NCBI GenBank assembly: GCA_964617335.1
Contig: CAZTXG010000020.1
Location: forward strand, 1-31,776
Origin: UBA2658 sp964617335
GTDB lineage: Bacteria > Bacillota > Clostridia > Oscillospirales > Oscillospiraceae
DNA length: 31,776 nt
Direction of reading: 5' to 3'
The notes beneath the pieces were generated by a model. The model was not told the origin of the DNA. It saw nothing but the letters and a program-made list of their open reading frames with translations, and did not search any database. The position numbers and the translations under genes were made by a program. Positions 1-8,378 of this stretch are shown piece after piece. The first letter of the stretch is position 1. The number at the start of each line of letters is the position of its first letter.

Positions 1-1247
1 ATAAGTGCGTTCCATGAGCATAAAGCCTTGTCATCTTTATGAAGAAAGCTGCGCCCAAGCCTATAATCATAAAGCTTTTTAAAGCTTGATTCATCCTCTT
101 TATAAGCCTGCTCATAGGAGGGGTTTTTAAGAAGATTTGGTATGCTCATCCCCTCAAAATTGCCTTTTTCTGTAATATCAAAGCGGCTGCAGAAGCCCTT
201 TCCCTCCTGCTTCCCCAAAACCTCCATTATTTCATCGGGGGAAAACACATAGTATTTGCCCTCTACCCCCTCGCTGTCGGCGTCCTGACCACAATGGAAA
301 AGCCCCGTTTCATCATAAAGCTCCCGTAAAACATAGTCTATGCACCTTTCCGCGACTTTTTTATAAAGCTGCCGTGAGGTCAGAGCATAGGCGTCTATAT
401 ATGCCCAGATGAGCAGGGCATTATCATACAGCATCTTTTCAAAGTGGGGGGCAATCCACATATGATCAGTGCTATATCTGGAAAATCCTCCGCCGATGTG
501 GTCAAAAATGCCGCCTCTGTACATTTGACAAAGGCTGTGCTCAGCCATGGAAAGAGCCGTTTCGTCCTGCTCAAGAAAGGAATATTTGAGCAGAAAAATA
601 AGATTATGGGGTATGGGAAACTTTGGAGCAGAGCCAAAACCCCCAAAGTTTTTGTCGAAAGCCCTCTGGAACCAGCCCATCGCAAGAGAAAGCTGCTCAT
701 GAGATGGCCGGGCTTTTGGCATCTGCTCATTTTCCCCTTGAATGATATATTCACTTATTTGCTCACTGTCAAACAAAAGCCCTTCCCTTTTCGTTTTCCA
801 CCTATAGGAAATGGCATCAAGCAGCTCAATAAGCCCCATTCTGCCGTAACGTGAGGATTTTGGCAGATAGGTGGCGGCGTAAAAAGGCTTTTTCTCCGGA
901 GTCATTATAATGGTCATGGGCCAGCCGCCGGAGCCTGTCATTGCCTGACAAACCTGCATATAAACCTCGTCCACATCGGGCCTTTCCTCTCTGTCAAGTT
1001 TCACAGAGATAAAGTTCCGATTGAGCATTTCCGCCACAGTCTCATCCTCAAAGGATTCATGGGCCATCACATGACACCAGTGACAGGTGCTATAGCCTAT
1101 GGACATAAAAACCGGCCTGTCCAGAGCTTTCGCCTTTTCAAAGGCCTCATCCCCCCAAGGATACCAGTCCACAGGATTATGAGAATGCTGTAGAAGATAT
1201 GGTGACTTTTCATTTATAAGCCTGTTGGTTTTTACATTTGCTGCCAT
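1..1247 (-). CDS. yyaL: YyaL/SSP411-type thioredoxin-domain protein, C-terminus cut by window edge
   Basis: The reading frame is open from the ATG at 1247 to the window edge and gives 415 residues. Proteins of this family are usually above 600 residues, so the C-terminal third lies outside. The N-terminus has the hallmark order of the DUF255 family: SPYLLQH, NPVDWYPWG, then STCHWCHVM with the Cys pair at about residues 55 and 58, then DREERPD and GGWP. This part is a thioredoxin-like domain. Further on come the (alpha/alpha)6-barrel motifs HFEKMLYDNALL and QDADSEGVEGKYYVF. The start is supported by a GGAAGG about 9 bases upstream. The biochemical role is not established; the CxxC suggests thiol redox chemistry, and the second domain resembles sugar epimerase or glycosidase barrels. 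No partner gene is evident. The family assignment is secure, the function is not. Confidence 0.9.
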   Translation of the reverse strand, partial: MAANVKTNRLINEKSPYLLQHSHNPVDWYPWGDEAFEKAKALDRPVFMSIGYSTCHWCHVMAHESFEDETVAEMLNRNFISVKLDREERPDVDEVYMQVCQAMTGSGGWPMTIIMTPEKKPFYAATYLPKSSRYGRMGLIELLDAISYRWKTKREGLLFDSEQISEYIIQGENEQMPKARPSHEQLSLAMGWFQRAFDKNFGGFGSAPKFPIPHNLIFLLKYSFLEQDETALSMAEHSLCQMYRGGIFDHIGGGFSRYSTDHMWIAPHFEKMLYDNALLIWAYIDAYALTSRQLYKKVAERCIDYVLRELYDETGLFHCGQDADSEGVEGKYYVFSPDEIMEVLGKQEGKGFCSRFDITEKGNFEGMSIPNLLKNPSYEQAYKEDESSFKKLYDYRLGRSFLHKDDKALCSWNAL

Positions 1248-1381
1248 ACTTTCGGCACCTTCCTTTCCCTAGAAAAGCGTTTCCGTCTTCATATTATTTC
1301 ATGGGTGCCCAGAGATATGCAAGCCCCCTGTCAAATAATGCTTTTGAGATAGTCTAAAACTCAGCTTTTAGCATCCCTTTT

Positions 1382-1639
1382 TCACATAAGACTTTGCTGA
1401 TACTCACGGCTAAGCTCAAAAATTTTCTCATAAAGCCTGCGGCTATACTGCTCCAAGTGAGCGCTTTCTGCAGAAACTTTGTCTAAAATCTGCTTCTCAC
1501 GGTTTTCATCTAAGGTTTTCATGCCCTTTTCCGCCTTAAATTTTGCAGCCTTTGCCGAAAGGCTCATGCGCTTTAAAAAAAGCGCCAAAAGCTCCTGGTC
1601 AACCTCGTCAATCTTTTCTCTTATTTCAGAAAGCTCCAT
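1382..1639 (-). CDS. aroQ: Monofunctional chorismate mutase, AroQ type
   Basis: This is an 85-residue all-helical protein that converts chorismate to prephenate on the way to Phe and Tyr. Active-site residues known from the E. coli AroQ domain can be placed by eye: Arg7, Arg24, Lys35, Asp44, Arg47, Glu48, Ser77 and Gln81 correspond to Arg11, Arg28, Lys39, Asp48, Arg51, Glu52, Ser84 and Gln88. The length fits a stand-alone domain with no prephenate dehydratase or DAHP synthase fusion. It starts 31 bases after the aroA stop, with a GGAGC site, so the two are probably cotranscribed. This pairs the step before chorismate synthase with the step after it. The rest of the aromatic pathway is not in the window. 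Confidence 0.92.
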   Translation of the reverse strand: MELSEIREKIDEVDQELLALFLKRMSLSAKAAKFKAEKGMKTLDENREKQILDKVSAESAHLEQYSRRLYEKIFELSREYQQSLM

Positions 1640-1670
1640 TATGTTCAGCTCCTTTTTTTATTGCGCCGCA

Positions 1671-2924
1671 CTAAATAGCTTTTGCAATTCCGCCAAGCCT
1701 GCGAAAATCCTTGAAAAAATCAGGATAGGACTTTTCCACCGCCTGAGCCCCTGTGATAATACTGGCCTCTTGGGAAAAAAGTGCTGCAATTGCCGCTGCC
1801 ATCACCATGCGGTGGTCGCCAAAGCCTTCCACGGTTCCGCCCTTTAAGGGCTTACCCTGTACCACAATCCCTTCCGGCAGTTCCCGAGCAAGGCCTCCTA
1901 ATTTATTGATCATGGCTGCACAGGCGGAAAGTCTATCGCTTTCCTTGCTGCGAAGGCGGCCTGCCTTATAAAACCTCGTTTCCCCTTGAGAAAAAGCCGC
2001 CACAACAGATAACGCCGGCAGAAGATCCGGTGTTTCGGAAATATCCACATCTATCCCCCGTAAAAATCCGGGTGCCGCTGTAACCTTATCTCCCGAAACA
2101 GAAATCTTCCCTCCGAAGCGGCACAAAATATCTATTACCGCCCTGTCTGCCTGAGGGCTTTTTTCATCAAGACCCCAAAGGCTGACAGGTTCTCCTAAAA
2201 CTCCCGCAGCAAGGAAAAAGGCAGCGGCAGACCAATCCCCTCCGGCGGAAACTTTTTCCGGAGACTGATATTTTTGAAGACCGGGGACTAGAAAGCTTTT
2301 TTCCCTTTTTTCTGCCTTTACACCAAACTTATTTAGACAGAAAAGCGTTAAGTCCGCATAGGCGGAAGATTCAAGCTCTGAAGTTAAAATTATACGGCTG
2401 TCCCCCTTAAGCTTCGGTAAGGCCGTTAAAAGCCCCGAAACGTATTGAGAGCTTACATTTCCGGGTAAAATATAATCCCCTGACCTAAGCTTTCCATTAA
2501 GCCGAAAAGGCAGGCTGCCCCCTGAAAAAACCGCCCCGTTTTTCCCCATGGCTTTTATAAGCTCTGCTATGGGTCTGTTGGGCAGCCTTCCCGTTCCTGT
2601 AAAAAATGTTTCATCTGACATAATAGCTGCCACAGGTAAAATAAACCGCAGGGTAGACCCGCTGTCAAAGCAGTTTATTACAGCGCTTTTGCAAGGCTGT
2701 CTTATGGGTGAAACAAAAAAGCTTCCCCCTTCATATTTTATGCCGGCGCCCAAGGCAGTCAAGGCTTTTGCCGTTGTGTCTATATCCTTCGAGCGCTGCA
2801 AAACTTTAACTTCTGTCTCTTTATCGGAAAGGGCGGCGCATATCAAAAGGCGGTGTGCCTCTGATTTAGAGGAAACGGCATCTATCTTTCCGGAAAGTTT
2901 GCCCGAAGAAATTTTTATATCCAC
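1671..2924 (-). CDS. aroA: 3-phosphoshikimate 1-carboxyvinyltransferase (EPSP synthase)
   Basis: This 417-residue enzyme transfers the enolpyruvyl group of PEP to shikimate-3-phosphate in the cytoplasmic shikimate pathway. Substrate-binding motifs are visible: SSKSEAHR near residues 18-25, DSGSTLRF near 90, GTGRLPNRPI near 110, and GFGDHRMVMAAA near the C-terminus. The start codon is GTG at 2924-2922, placed 7 bases after a strong AGGAGG, and no upstream ATG competes. It lies 31 bases upstream of the chorismate mutase. The PEP-loop carries DSGSTLR rather than the GNAGT of the E. coli enzyme. I have seen this form in clostridial homologues and draw no conclusion about inhibitor sensitivity. 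A terminator for proC lies just upstream, so aroA probably has its own promoter, which I could not identify. Confidence 0.95.
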   Translation of the reverse strand: MDIKISSGKLSGKIDAVSSKSEAHRLLICAALSDKETEVKVLQRSKDIDTTAKALTALGAGIKYEGGSFFVSPIRQPCKSAVINCFDSGSTLRFILPVAAIMSDETFFTGTGRLPNRPIAELIKAMGKNGAVFSGGSLPFRLNGKLRSGDYILPGNVSSQYVSGLLTALPKLKGDSRIILTSELESSAYADLTLFCLNKFGVKAEKREKSFLVPGLQKYQSPEKVSAGGDWSAAAFFLAAGVLGEPVSLWGLDEKSPQADRAVIDILCRFGGKISVSGDKVTAAPGFLRGIDVDISETPDLLPALSVVAAFSQGETRFYKAGRLRSKESDRLSACAAMINKLGGLARELPEGIVVQGKPLKGGTVEGFGDHRMVMAAAIAALFSQEASIITGAQAVEKSYPDFFKDFRRLGGIAKAI

Positions 2925-3002
2925 CCTTTCACCTCCTGCCCTAATAAAAAACTTTTAAACCCCTTAAAAAGACTCCTGCCGAAAGTTTTCCCTCTTATGT
3001 CC

Positions 3003-3036
3003 AAAAAACCTCACGGCCGGGGTGGGCTGTGAGGTT
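3003..3036 (-). terminator. Rho-independent terminator after proC
   Basis: On the minus strand a 12-bp stem (arms 3025-3036 and 3007-3018, one wobble pair) with a 6-base loop is followed directly by six T residues. It lies about 108 bases past the proC stop and separates proC from aroA. Confidence 0.88.
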
Positions 3037-3143
3037 ATTATGGATTTGCAAGCATCAGCCTTTATGCCTGTTTTAAGCAAGGCTAGGCCTGCAAAAAGCT
3101 TCAACTGATATATGGGGATTAAGCACTTTGCAGAGCTTTCCGC

Positions 3144-3974
3144 TTATTCTGCAAGCTCTACAACTTTTTTATAAGTCTCATAAACAGCATCGGAAACGCA
3201 GGAGCGGAAGGCGCCTCTTTCAAGCCTTGACACACCTACTATGGTGGAGCCTGCCGGTGAGCAGACAGCATCTTTCAAGGCGCCGGGGTGCTGACCTGTT
3301 TCAAGAACCATTGCAGCCGAGCCTAAAACGGCCTGAGCCGCAAGACTTATTGCCATATCTCTTGGAAGTCCCGACATAACCCCCCCGTCGGACAGGGCTT
3401 CTATAAACATATAGACAAAGGCCGGTGAGCTGCTGAAAACGGGGGTTGCGCAGTCCATAAGATTTTCGGGAAAGCGCTGGACAAAGCCTGCTTCGGAAAG
3501 GCAGTCCATAAAGCTATTCACATCTTCTTCGTGAGTGTCCTTTGAAAAGTCAAGCAGTATAAGCCCCTTGCCCACTGTTACGGGGGTGTTGGGCATAAGC
3601 CTTATAACGGGCAAATCAAGGCCGCCTTTGGAAAGAACCTTTTTAATTGATTCTATAGTAACTCCGGCTGCTATGGAAACAATAATTTTAGCATTTCCCT
3701 TTTCATTAGAGGCTTTTATAGAGCCGAAGGCAGCTTCCAAAACAGGGGCTAACATATTGGGTTTTACACCCAGTATAATATATTTCGCCTTTTCTATGGC
3801 TTCATCCGCACTTTCACAAGGGATGCAGCCTGTGCTTTCCGAAAGAGCTTTTGTCTTTTCCCCGTCTCTGTCATAGATAAATACCTCGGAAGGGCTGCAT
3901 TTTTTGCACAGGGCTTTTATTACGGCTCCGCCCATATTTCCCGTGCCTATAAAGGCGAATGTGCTGTTTTCCAT
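3144..3974 (-). CDS. proC: Pyrroline-5-carboxylate reductase
   Basis: This 276-residue protein performs the last step of proline synthesis, NAD(P)H reduction of pyrroline-5-carboxylate. The N-terminal Rossmann motif FIGTGNMGGAV (residues 8-18) binds the cofactor. LMPNTPVTVGKG lies mid-protein, and the C-terminal dimerisation domain carries the signature SPAGSTIVGVSRLERGAFR. The length is normal for the family. The ATG follows an AAAGGA site. It lies 69 bases downstream of the D-Ala-D-Ala carboxypeptidase on the same strand, with no hairpin between, so read-through is possible. A clear terminator follows. Confidence 0.95.
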   Translation of the reverse strand: MENSTFAFIGTGNMGGAVIKALCKKCSPSEVFIYDRDGEKTKALSESTGCIPCESADEAIEKAKYIILGVKPNMLAPVLEAAFGSIKASNEKGNAKIIVSIAAGVTIESIKKVLSKGGLDLPVIRLMPNTPVTVGKGLILLDFSKDTHEEDVNSFMDCLSEAGFVQRFPENLMDCATPVFSSSPAFVYMFIEALSDGGVMSGLPRDMAISLAAQAVLGSAAMVLETGQHPGALKDAVCSPAGSTIVGVSRLERGAFRSCVSDAVYETYKKVVELAE

Positions 3975-4043
3975 CTGCTTTTCCTTTCATATTTACCCAA
4001 AGGGATAAGTTCTGTTCCTATTCAAAACCACTTTTATATAAAA

Positions 4044-5597
4044 TTATTTCTTGCCGAAAAACTCCTCGAAATAATCCCTTTCCGCCTGAAATTCTCTTTC
4101 CTCTTGGGAAACTTCCATCGGCGGCAGGTCTTCTTCGGCTAAATCCTTATCAAAGCTCTCCTGCCTTGCGGAAATTTCCGCGCTTTTTTGGCTTAGGACA
4201 GAGCGCACAGGGTCACGAGGTTTTTCCGGCTCATACACACCCGCACGGCGGCGGCGCTGCATATCCCGCATATACTTTTTCTTTTGGGCATTATAGCGTA
4301 CTACCAGATAGACATAGGCGCAAAATAGGGCTAAAACAATGATAATAGCTATAATTACAATGGGTTTTTTAAGGGTTTTTCCAATTTGGCTTTTTATATA
4401 TTTACCATAGCTTAAAGACACCGAAGAGCTTGCCACAAGCTGGGATGAACCATAGACAATTCCGTCCCGCTCTATGGTGATTTCACCTAAAACCTCCCCT
4501 GCCTCAACAGGGGCATAAAGTCCTTCTCCTTCTTCCTGGCTGTAAATTGTAATCTTCTGCTCATAGCTGTCTATGTCCTCATCATTGGGCAAAAGAGCCT
4601 TAACTGCTGACTGGGGGTGTAAGGTCACAAAGCCTGCGTCGCTTCCCATTTCCACAGGAACCTCCGCAACCAGCGCCGTAATTTTTAGGATGTCTCTGTA
4701 GCTGTAATTATCAAAAACCCAGTTATAAAGCTTTATGGATTCACTGAAATGCCCATAATCCATGCTGCCGCCCTTGTCTGCGGCCTTCGCTCCCATAACC
4801 ACAGCGAGAAAAGTCATCCCGTTTTTTGTGGCAGTGGAAATAAGGCAATAGCCCGCGGCATCAGTATGGCCTGTTTTAACCCCGGCCGCAGGTTCGTAAT
4901 AATAGCCCGGGTAATGTTCAGAATCTTTGTTTATAAGACCGTTGGTGTTGCTCAAAACACGCTCCTCGGACTCATTTGTGGCGGGGATTATCCAAGTTGC
5001 TGTATTGCAAATCTGCATGAAAAGAGGGTTTGAAACAGCGGCCATGGCAATAAGAGAAAAGTCTTTGGCTGTGGTGTAGTGGTTAGTGTTGGGCAGGCCG
5101 TGGGTATTGGCAAAGTTTGTGCCTGTGCAGCCAAGCTCTGCGGCACGGGCATTCATCCTGTCAATAAAGCCGGATATGCTTCCGCCCACGTGCTCGGCAA
5201 TAATGTTGCAAGCTTCGTTGGCCGAGGCAACCATGGCGCAGTAAAGAAGGTTTTCCAGTGTCATCATCTCGCCGGCAACAATGCCTGCGGAGCTGCCGTC
5301 ATCAATAAGGTCATAGCTAATGTTGCTGCTTGCCGTAACATAGTCTGTAAGGGCAACCTCGCCTCTTTCAGCAGCCTCAATGGCGAGAAGCACAGTCATA
5401 ATTTTTGTAAGACTGGCAGGATATACCTGACTGTCCTCATTTTTTGAATAAATGATGTTTCCGCTTGCCTCATCAAGGAGCATAACAGCATTGGCCTGGA
5501 TGTCCGGCATTTCAACAGCGCCTGCTTCCAAAGGCATAAAAGCGGATACAAGAATCAAAATAAGTAAAAACAGGGGTAAAATTCTAATCTTTTTCAT
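4044..5597 (-). CDS. D-alanyl-D-alanine carboxypeptidase (DacF/PBP5 type) with C-terminal membrane anchor and cytoplasmic tail
   Basis: This is a low-molecular-weight penicillin-binding protein that trims the terminal D-Ala from peptidoglycan stem peptides outside the cell. From the ATG at 5597 it has 517 residues. A signal peptide covers about residues 1-27. The serine peptidase motifs are SLTK (Ser62, Lys65), SAN (125-127) and KTG (241-243), followed by a PBP5-type beta-rich domain. A hydrophobic helix at about 412-433 is followed by a strongly charged tail of about 80 residues with an RRRR patch. Most relatives end in an amphipathic anchor, so this tail is unusual. A TTG two codons earlier is too close to the GGAG site to be the start. 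A consensus-like promoter lies at 5663-5691. Confidence 0.93.
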   Translation of the reverse strand: MKKIRILPLFLLILILVSAFMPLEAGAVEMPDIQANAVMLLDEASGNIIYSKNEDSQVYPASLTKIMTVLLAIEAAERGEVALTDYVTASSNISYDLIDDGSSAGIVAGEMMTLENLLYCAMVASANEACNIIAEHVGGSISGFIDRMNARAAELGCTGTNFANTHGLPNTNHYTTAKDFSLIAMAAVSNPLFMQICNTATWIIPATNESEERVLSNTNGLINKDSEHYPGYYYEPAAGVKTGHTDAAGYCLISTATKNGMTFLAVVMGAKAADKGGSMDYGHFSESIKLYNWVFDNYSYRDILKITALVAEVPVEMGSDAGFVTLHPQSAVKALLPNDEDIDSYEQKITIYSQEEGEGLYAPVEAGEVLGEITIERDGIVYGSSQLVASSSVSLSYGKYIKSQIGKTLKKPIVIIAIIIVLALFCAYVYLVVRYNAQKKKYMRDMQRRRRAGVYEPEKPRDPVRSVLSQKSAEISARQESFDKDLAEEDLPPMEVSQEEREFQAERDYFEEFFGKK

Positions 5598-5662
5598 ATT
5601 CAACTCCGGATAAATATGTTATTATGATCTTATGGTGCAAAATACTATAAATACCGCCATTC

Positions 5663-5691
5663 ATTATACGTAAAATTTCGATGAAAAGCAA
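5663..5691 (-). promoter_or_regulatory. SigmaA-type promoter for the D-Ala-D-Ala carboxypeptidase
   Basis: On the minus strand TTGCTT (5691-5686) and TATAAT (5668-5663) are separated by 17 bases, about 65 bases upstream of the ATG. The -10 is a perfect match and the -35 matches at four of six positions. Confidence 0.7.
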
Positions 5692-5736
5692 TAACAAATA
5701 TCCCCGTATATAAATTATAAGGGTCGGTGAGTAGGT

Positions 5737-6129
5737 TTGAAACCCTCGAAAGTCGAGATAGCCTCAATAATACTAAGTCTTGTTTTCATTATATCGGCCG
5801 CCGCTGTCCTGCTTGCGGGCGAAGGCCGCAAAAATAACGGGAGCTTTGAAATAAAAACTGCCAAGACCCCGTCTGTCCTTTCAGAAATCTCGGAAATTGC
5901 CTTGGAGGAAAATAGCGGCAAAGCTTATAATATGGGCAAAATAAATATAAACACAGCGTCAAAAGAAGATTTGCAAACCCTTTACGGCATTGGCGAAACC
6001 CTGTCTATTGCTATAGTGGAATACAGGGAAAAAAGCGGCCCCTTCTCGCAAATTGAAGATATCATGCTTGTTCCGGGCATAGGGGAGGCAAAGTTTAACG
6101 ATATACGAGAATACATAAGTGTCAATTAA
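5737..6129 (+). CDS. Short ComEA-like membrane-anchored helix-hairpin-helix protein
   Basis: This is a 130-residue protein. Residues 8-28 form a single membrane helix or uncleaved signal, followed by a polar linker. A ComEA-type double helix-hairpin-helix domain covers about 68-128, with ININTASKEDL, LYGIGE, KSGPFSQIEDI and VPGIGEAKF. ComEA is the DNA receptor of natural transformation, and its HhH domain binds duplex DNA without sequence preference. The SLBB domain that normally sits between the anchor and the HhH in Firmicute ComEA is missing. ComEB and ComEC are not adjacent, so competence is not shown. The start appears to be TTG at 5737 with a weak upstream GTAGG; I see no better in-frame start. 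The two-component operon begins 21 bases downstream and may be cotranscribed. Confidence 0.8.
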   Translation: MKPSKVEIASIILSLVFIISAAAVLLAGEGRKNNGSFEIKTAKTPSVLSEISEIALEENSGKAYNMGKININTASKEDLQTLYGIGETLSIAIVEYREKSGPFSQIEDIMLVPGIGEAKFNDIREYISVN

Positions 6130-6150
6130 AATTAAGGGAGGCAAAACAAT

Positions 6151-6834
6151 ATGAAAATACTTGTGGTAGACGACGAAAAGCTCCTTGTCAAGGGTATTAA
6201 GTTTAATCTTGAAAACGAGGGCTATGAGGTTGATGCCTGCTATGACGGAGAGGCCGCCGTTGAAATGGCTAAGACAAACAACTACGACCTTATCCTTTTA
6301 GATATCATGATGCCTAAGCTTGACGGCTTGGAGACTTGTATGCGCATAAGAGAGCATTCCACAGTTCCCATCATCATGCTGACAGCCCGCAGCGAGGACA
6401 CGGATAAAATAATCGGCTTTGAATACGGAGCTGACGATTATATTACAAAGCCCTTCAACATTTTAGAGCTGAAGGCAAGGGTGCGTGCGCTGCTGCGCCG
6501 CAGCGCCATAAAAAACAGCGCCGACAAAAATGAAAAGCTCACTCTAAACCACATAAGCCTCGACAGTTCCCGCCGCATAGCAAAAAAAGACGGTGTATCA
6601 GTGGATTTAACCGCCAAAGAGTTTAACCTTGCCGAGCTTCTTATGCGAAACCCCGGCAAGGTATACAGCCGTGAAAGGCTCTTAGACATAGTTTGGGGCC
6701 TTGACTATCAGGGGGACGTGCGCACGGTGGACGTGCATATAAGAAGGCTTAGGGAAAAGCTTGAGATTGACCCTGCCGATCCTAAGTGTTTTAACACAAA
6801 ATGGGGTGTGGGCTATTACTTTGCTGAAAGCTGA
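6151..6834 (+). CDS. OmpR/PhoB-family response regulator
   Basis: This 227-residue cytoplasmic DNA-binding regulator has an N-terminal receiver domain of about 1-117: acidic pair Asp7/Asp8, phospho-acceptor Asp51 in LLLDIMMP, Thr78 and Lys100. The C-terminal winged helix (about 128-225) contains the family signatures LTAKEFNLAELLMRNPGKV and VRTVDVHIRRLREKLE. The ATG follows a strong GGGAGG. The cognate kinase begins 107 bases downstream, and the gap holds a long hairpin. The sequence resembles the PhoP/WalR/MtrA group, but the regulon cannot be read from the window. It most likely works with the kinase and GerMN lipoprotein that follow. Confidence 0.95.
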   Translation: MKILVVDDEKLLVKGIKFNLENEGYEVDACYDGEAAVEMAKTNNYDLILLDIMMPKLDGLETCMRIREHSTVPIIMLTARSEDTDKIIGFEYGADDYITKPFNILELKARVRALLRRSAIKNSADKNEKLTLNHISLDSSRRIAKKDGVSVDLTAKEFNLAELLMRNPGKVYSRERLLDIVWGLDYQGDVRTVDVHIRRLREKLEIDPADPKCFNTKWGVGYYFAES

Positions 6835-6849
6835 AAAAGATTTTTGCCT

Positions 6850-6901
6850 TCCGGCTTCCGCAAAAGCTGCTATGGACTTTTGCGGAAGCCGGAGATATAA
6901 T
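6850..6901 (+). promoter_or_regulatory. Perfect 16-bp inverted repeat with possible internal promoter ahead of the kinase gene
   Basis: Arms at 6851-6866 and 6877-6892 are perfectly complementary around a 10-base loop. The hairpin lies between the regulator stop and the kinase start. No T-run follows at once, so it is not a standard terminator. TGGACT (6873-6878) and TATAAT (6896-6901) at 17-base spacing make a possible promoter whose -35 lies in the loop and descending arm. It could be an attenuator, an RNA-processing site or an operator. Confidence 0.6.
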
Positions 6902-6941
6902 ATATTTTTAAACAACAAGTTAGATTTCATGGAGATAGTAA

Positions 6942-8378
6942 ATGAAAAAGCTGTTTAAAACCTTTAGCATTTCAAACAGCGTTCAGTTAAAATTTTCTCT
7001 CACCTTTCTTGTTCTCATAGCGGGGCTTTTGGTTATGCTTAACACCTACCCCACAGTTGTTTCACGGGATTTGGTGTTTTCATCAAAGCAGGCCTCCCTG
7101 CAAAATCAGGCGGGGGTAATGTCCTCCGCCTTGTCCACACAAGACAGGCTTACAGGGGAAACGGTTCGTGAGGTTATGCAGCTATTAGACCTGCGCTCTC
7201 TCACCCGTGTCATTGTGACAGACGAATACGCTGAAATTTTATATGACACCGCCCAGCTTGACCCCTCCGCCGGACGCTACGCTCTTTTTTCTGAAATCCG
7301 GCTGGCACTTTCCGGCGAGGTGGTGTGCTATTCCGTTTATGACGGCCGTGCTTTTATGACCAGCGAAGCCATGCCCATAAAAAACGGCGGCAACACCACA
7401 GGGGCAGTTTATCTCTACGAATACGATTCCTCCCAAGCCCAGCTTATAGGCGACATACAAACTAACCTGCGCGGCATAAGCACAATTTTAAGCATTGCCG
7501 CTTTAATCCTTATGATGATTTTCAGCAGGGCTCTTACCCTGCGCATAACAGAGCTTGTAAAGGCAACTAAAATAGTCTCCGAGGGTAATTACGACCACCG
7601 CATAGAGACAAAGGGCCAGGACGAGTTATCGGCTTTGGGTGAGGAATTTAACAAGCTTACAGGCAGGCTCAGGGAAACTGAGGAGCTTCGCCGCCGCTTT
7701 GTTTCCGATGCCTCCCACGAGCTTAAAACCCCTCTTGCCTCCATAAGGCTCTTAACGGACAGCATCCTCAACGCCGAGAGTATCGACAATGAAACTATGC
7801 GGGAATTTGTTACTGACATAGGCAATGAGGCCGAGCGCCTTCAAAGCACAACGGAAAAACTTTTAAGCCTTTCAAGGATAGACAGCGGTGCAGGCCTTGC
7901 CTTCGAGCCTGTAGAACTGCGGCGGGTGGTGGAAAAAACCCTGCATCTTCTGTCACCTTTGGCCAGAGACAGGCAGATTACAATTTCCACAAATCTGCGC
8001 TTTGGTCTTTATGTGAACGGAAACGAGGATCTTTTATACAGGATTATCTTCAATCTTGCGGAAAACGGCATCAAATACAATGCCCCCGGGGGCACTGTTG
8101 AAATATCGCTTTCAAAGAAAAACGCCCTTGTCTGCCTTGTGGTTTCCGACAGCGGCATAGGCATTCCGGAAGAAGATATGCCCCATATCTTCTCCCGATT
8201 TTACAGGGTGGACAAGGCCCGCAGCCGGGAGGCCGGCGGCAGCGGCTTGGGACTTTCCATAGTTTACGACGCCGTTAAACTCCATGGCGGCAGCATAAAG
8301 GTTGAAAAAAGGCAAAAGCGCGGCAGCCGCTTCACTGTTTTCTTCCCCGCCCTTGAGGAAAAGGAGGAAATCCAATGA
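6942..8378 (+). CDS. Membrane sensor histidine kinase
   Basis: This 478-residue kinase partners the upstream regulator. The first membrane helix is at about 16-38, an extracellular sensing region at about 39-175, and the second helix at about 178-198. A HAMP linker follows at about 198-250, then a HisKA dimerisation domain with the phospho-acceptor His259 in FVSDASHELKTP. The C-terminal HATPase domain shows the N box (NLAENGIKYN), the G1 box (DSGIGIP), an F box (FSRFYRVDKARS) and the G2 box (GGSGLGLSIV). Domain order and length are typical of class I kinases. The ATG has a GGAG site. The last four bases overlap the start of the GerMN lipoprotein, which suggests translational coupling and a shared sensory role. 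Confidence 0.95.
   Translation: MKKLFKTFSISNSVQLKFSLTFLVLIAGLLVMLNTYPTVVSRDLVFSSKQASLQNQAGVMSSALSTQDRLTGETVREVMQLLDLRSLTRVIVTDEYAEILYDTAQLDPSAGRYALFSEIRLALSGEVVCYSVYDGRAFMTSEAMPIKNGGNTTGAVYLYEYDSSQAQLIGDIQTNLRGISTILSIAALILMMIFSRALTLRITELVKATKIVSEGNYDHRIETKGQDELSALGEEFNKLTGRLRETEELRRRFVSDASHELKTPLASIRLLTDSILNAESIDNETMREFVTDIGNEAERLQSTTEKLLSLSRIDSGAGLAFEPVELRRVVEKTLHLLSPLARDRQITISTNLRFGLYVNGNEDLLYRIIFNLAENGIKYNAPGGTVEISLSKKNALVCLVVSDSGIGIPEEDMPHIFSRFYRVDKARSREAGGSGLGLSIVYDAVKLHGGSIKVEKRQKRGSRFTVFFPALEEKEEIQ

Noticed and set aside
395..854. Overlapping open frames on both strands within the YyaL-like gene
   Set aside because: They are out of frame with a continuous, well-conserved YyaL coding sequence and show no protein family features.
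3037..3143. Possible small RNA or gene between the proC stop and its terminator
   Set aside because: Only a weak 7-bp pairing with a long loop was found, with no promoter or coding signal; it reads as a 3' untranslated region.
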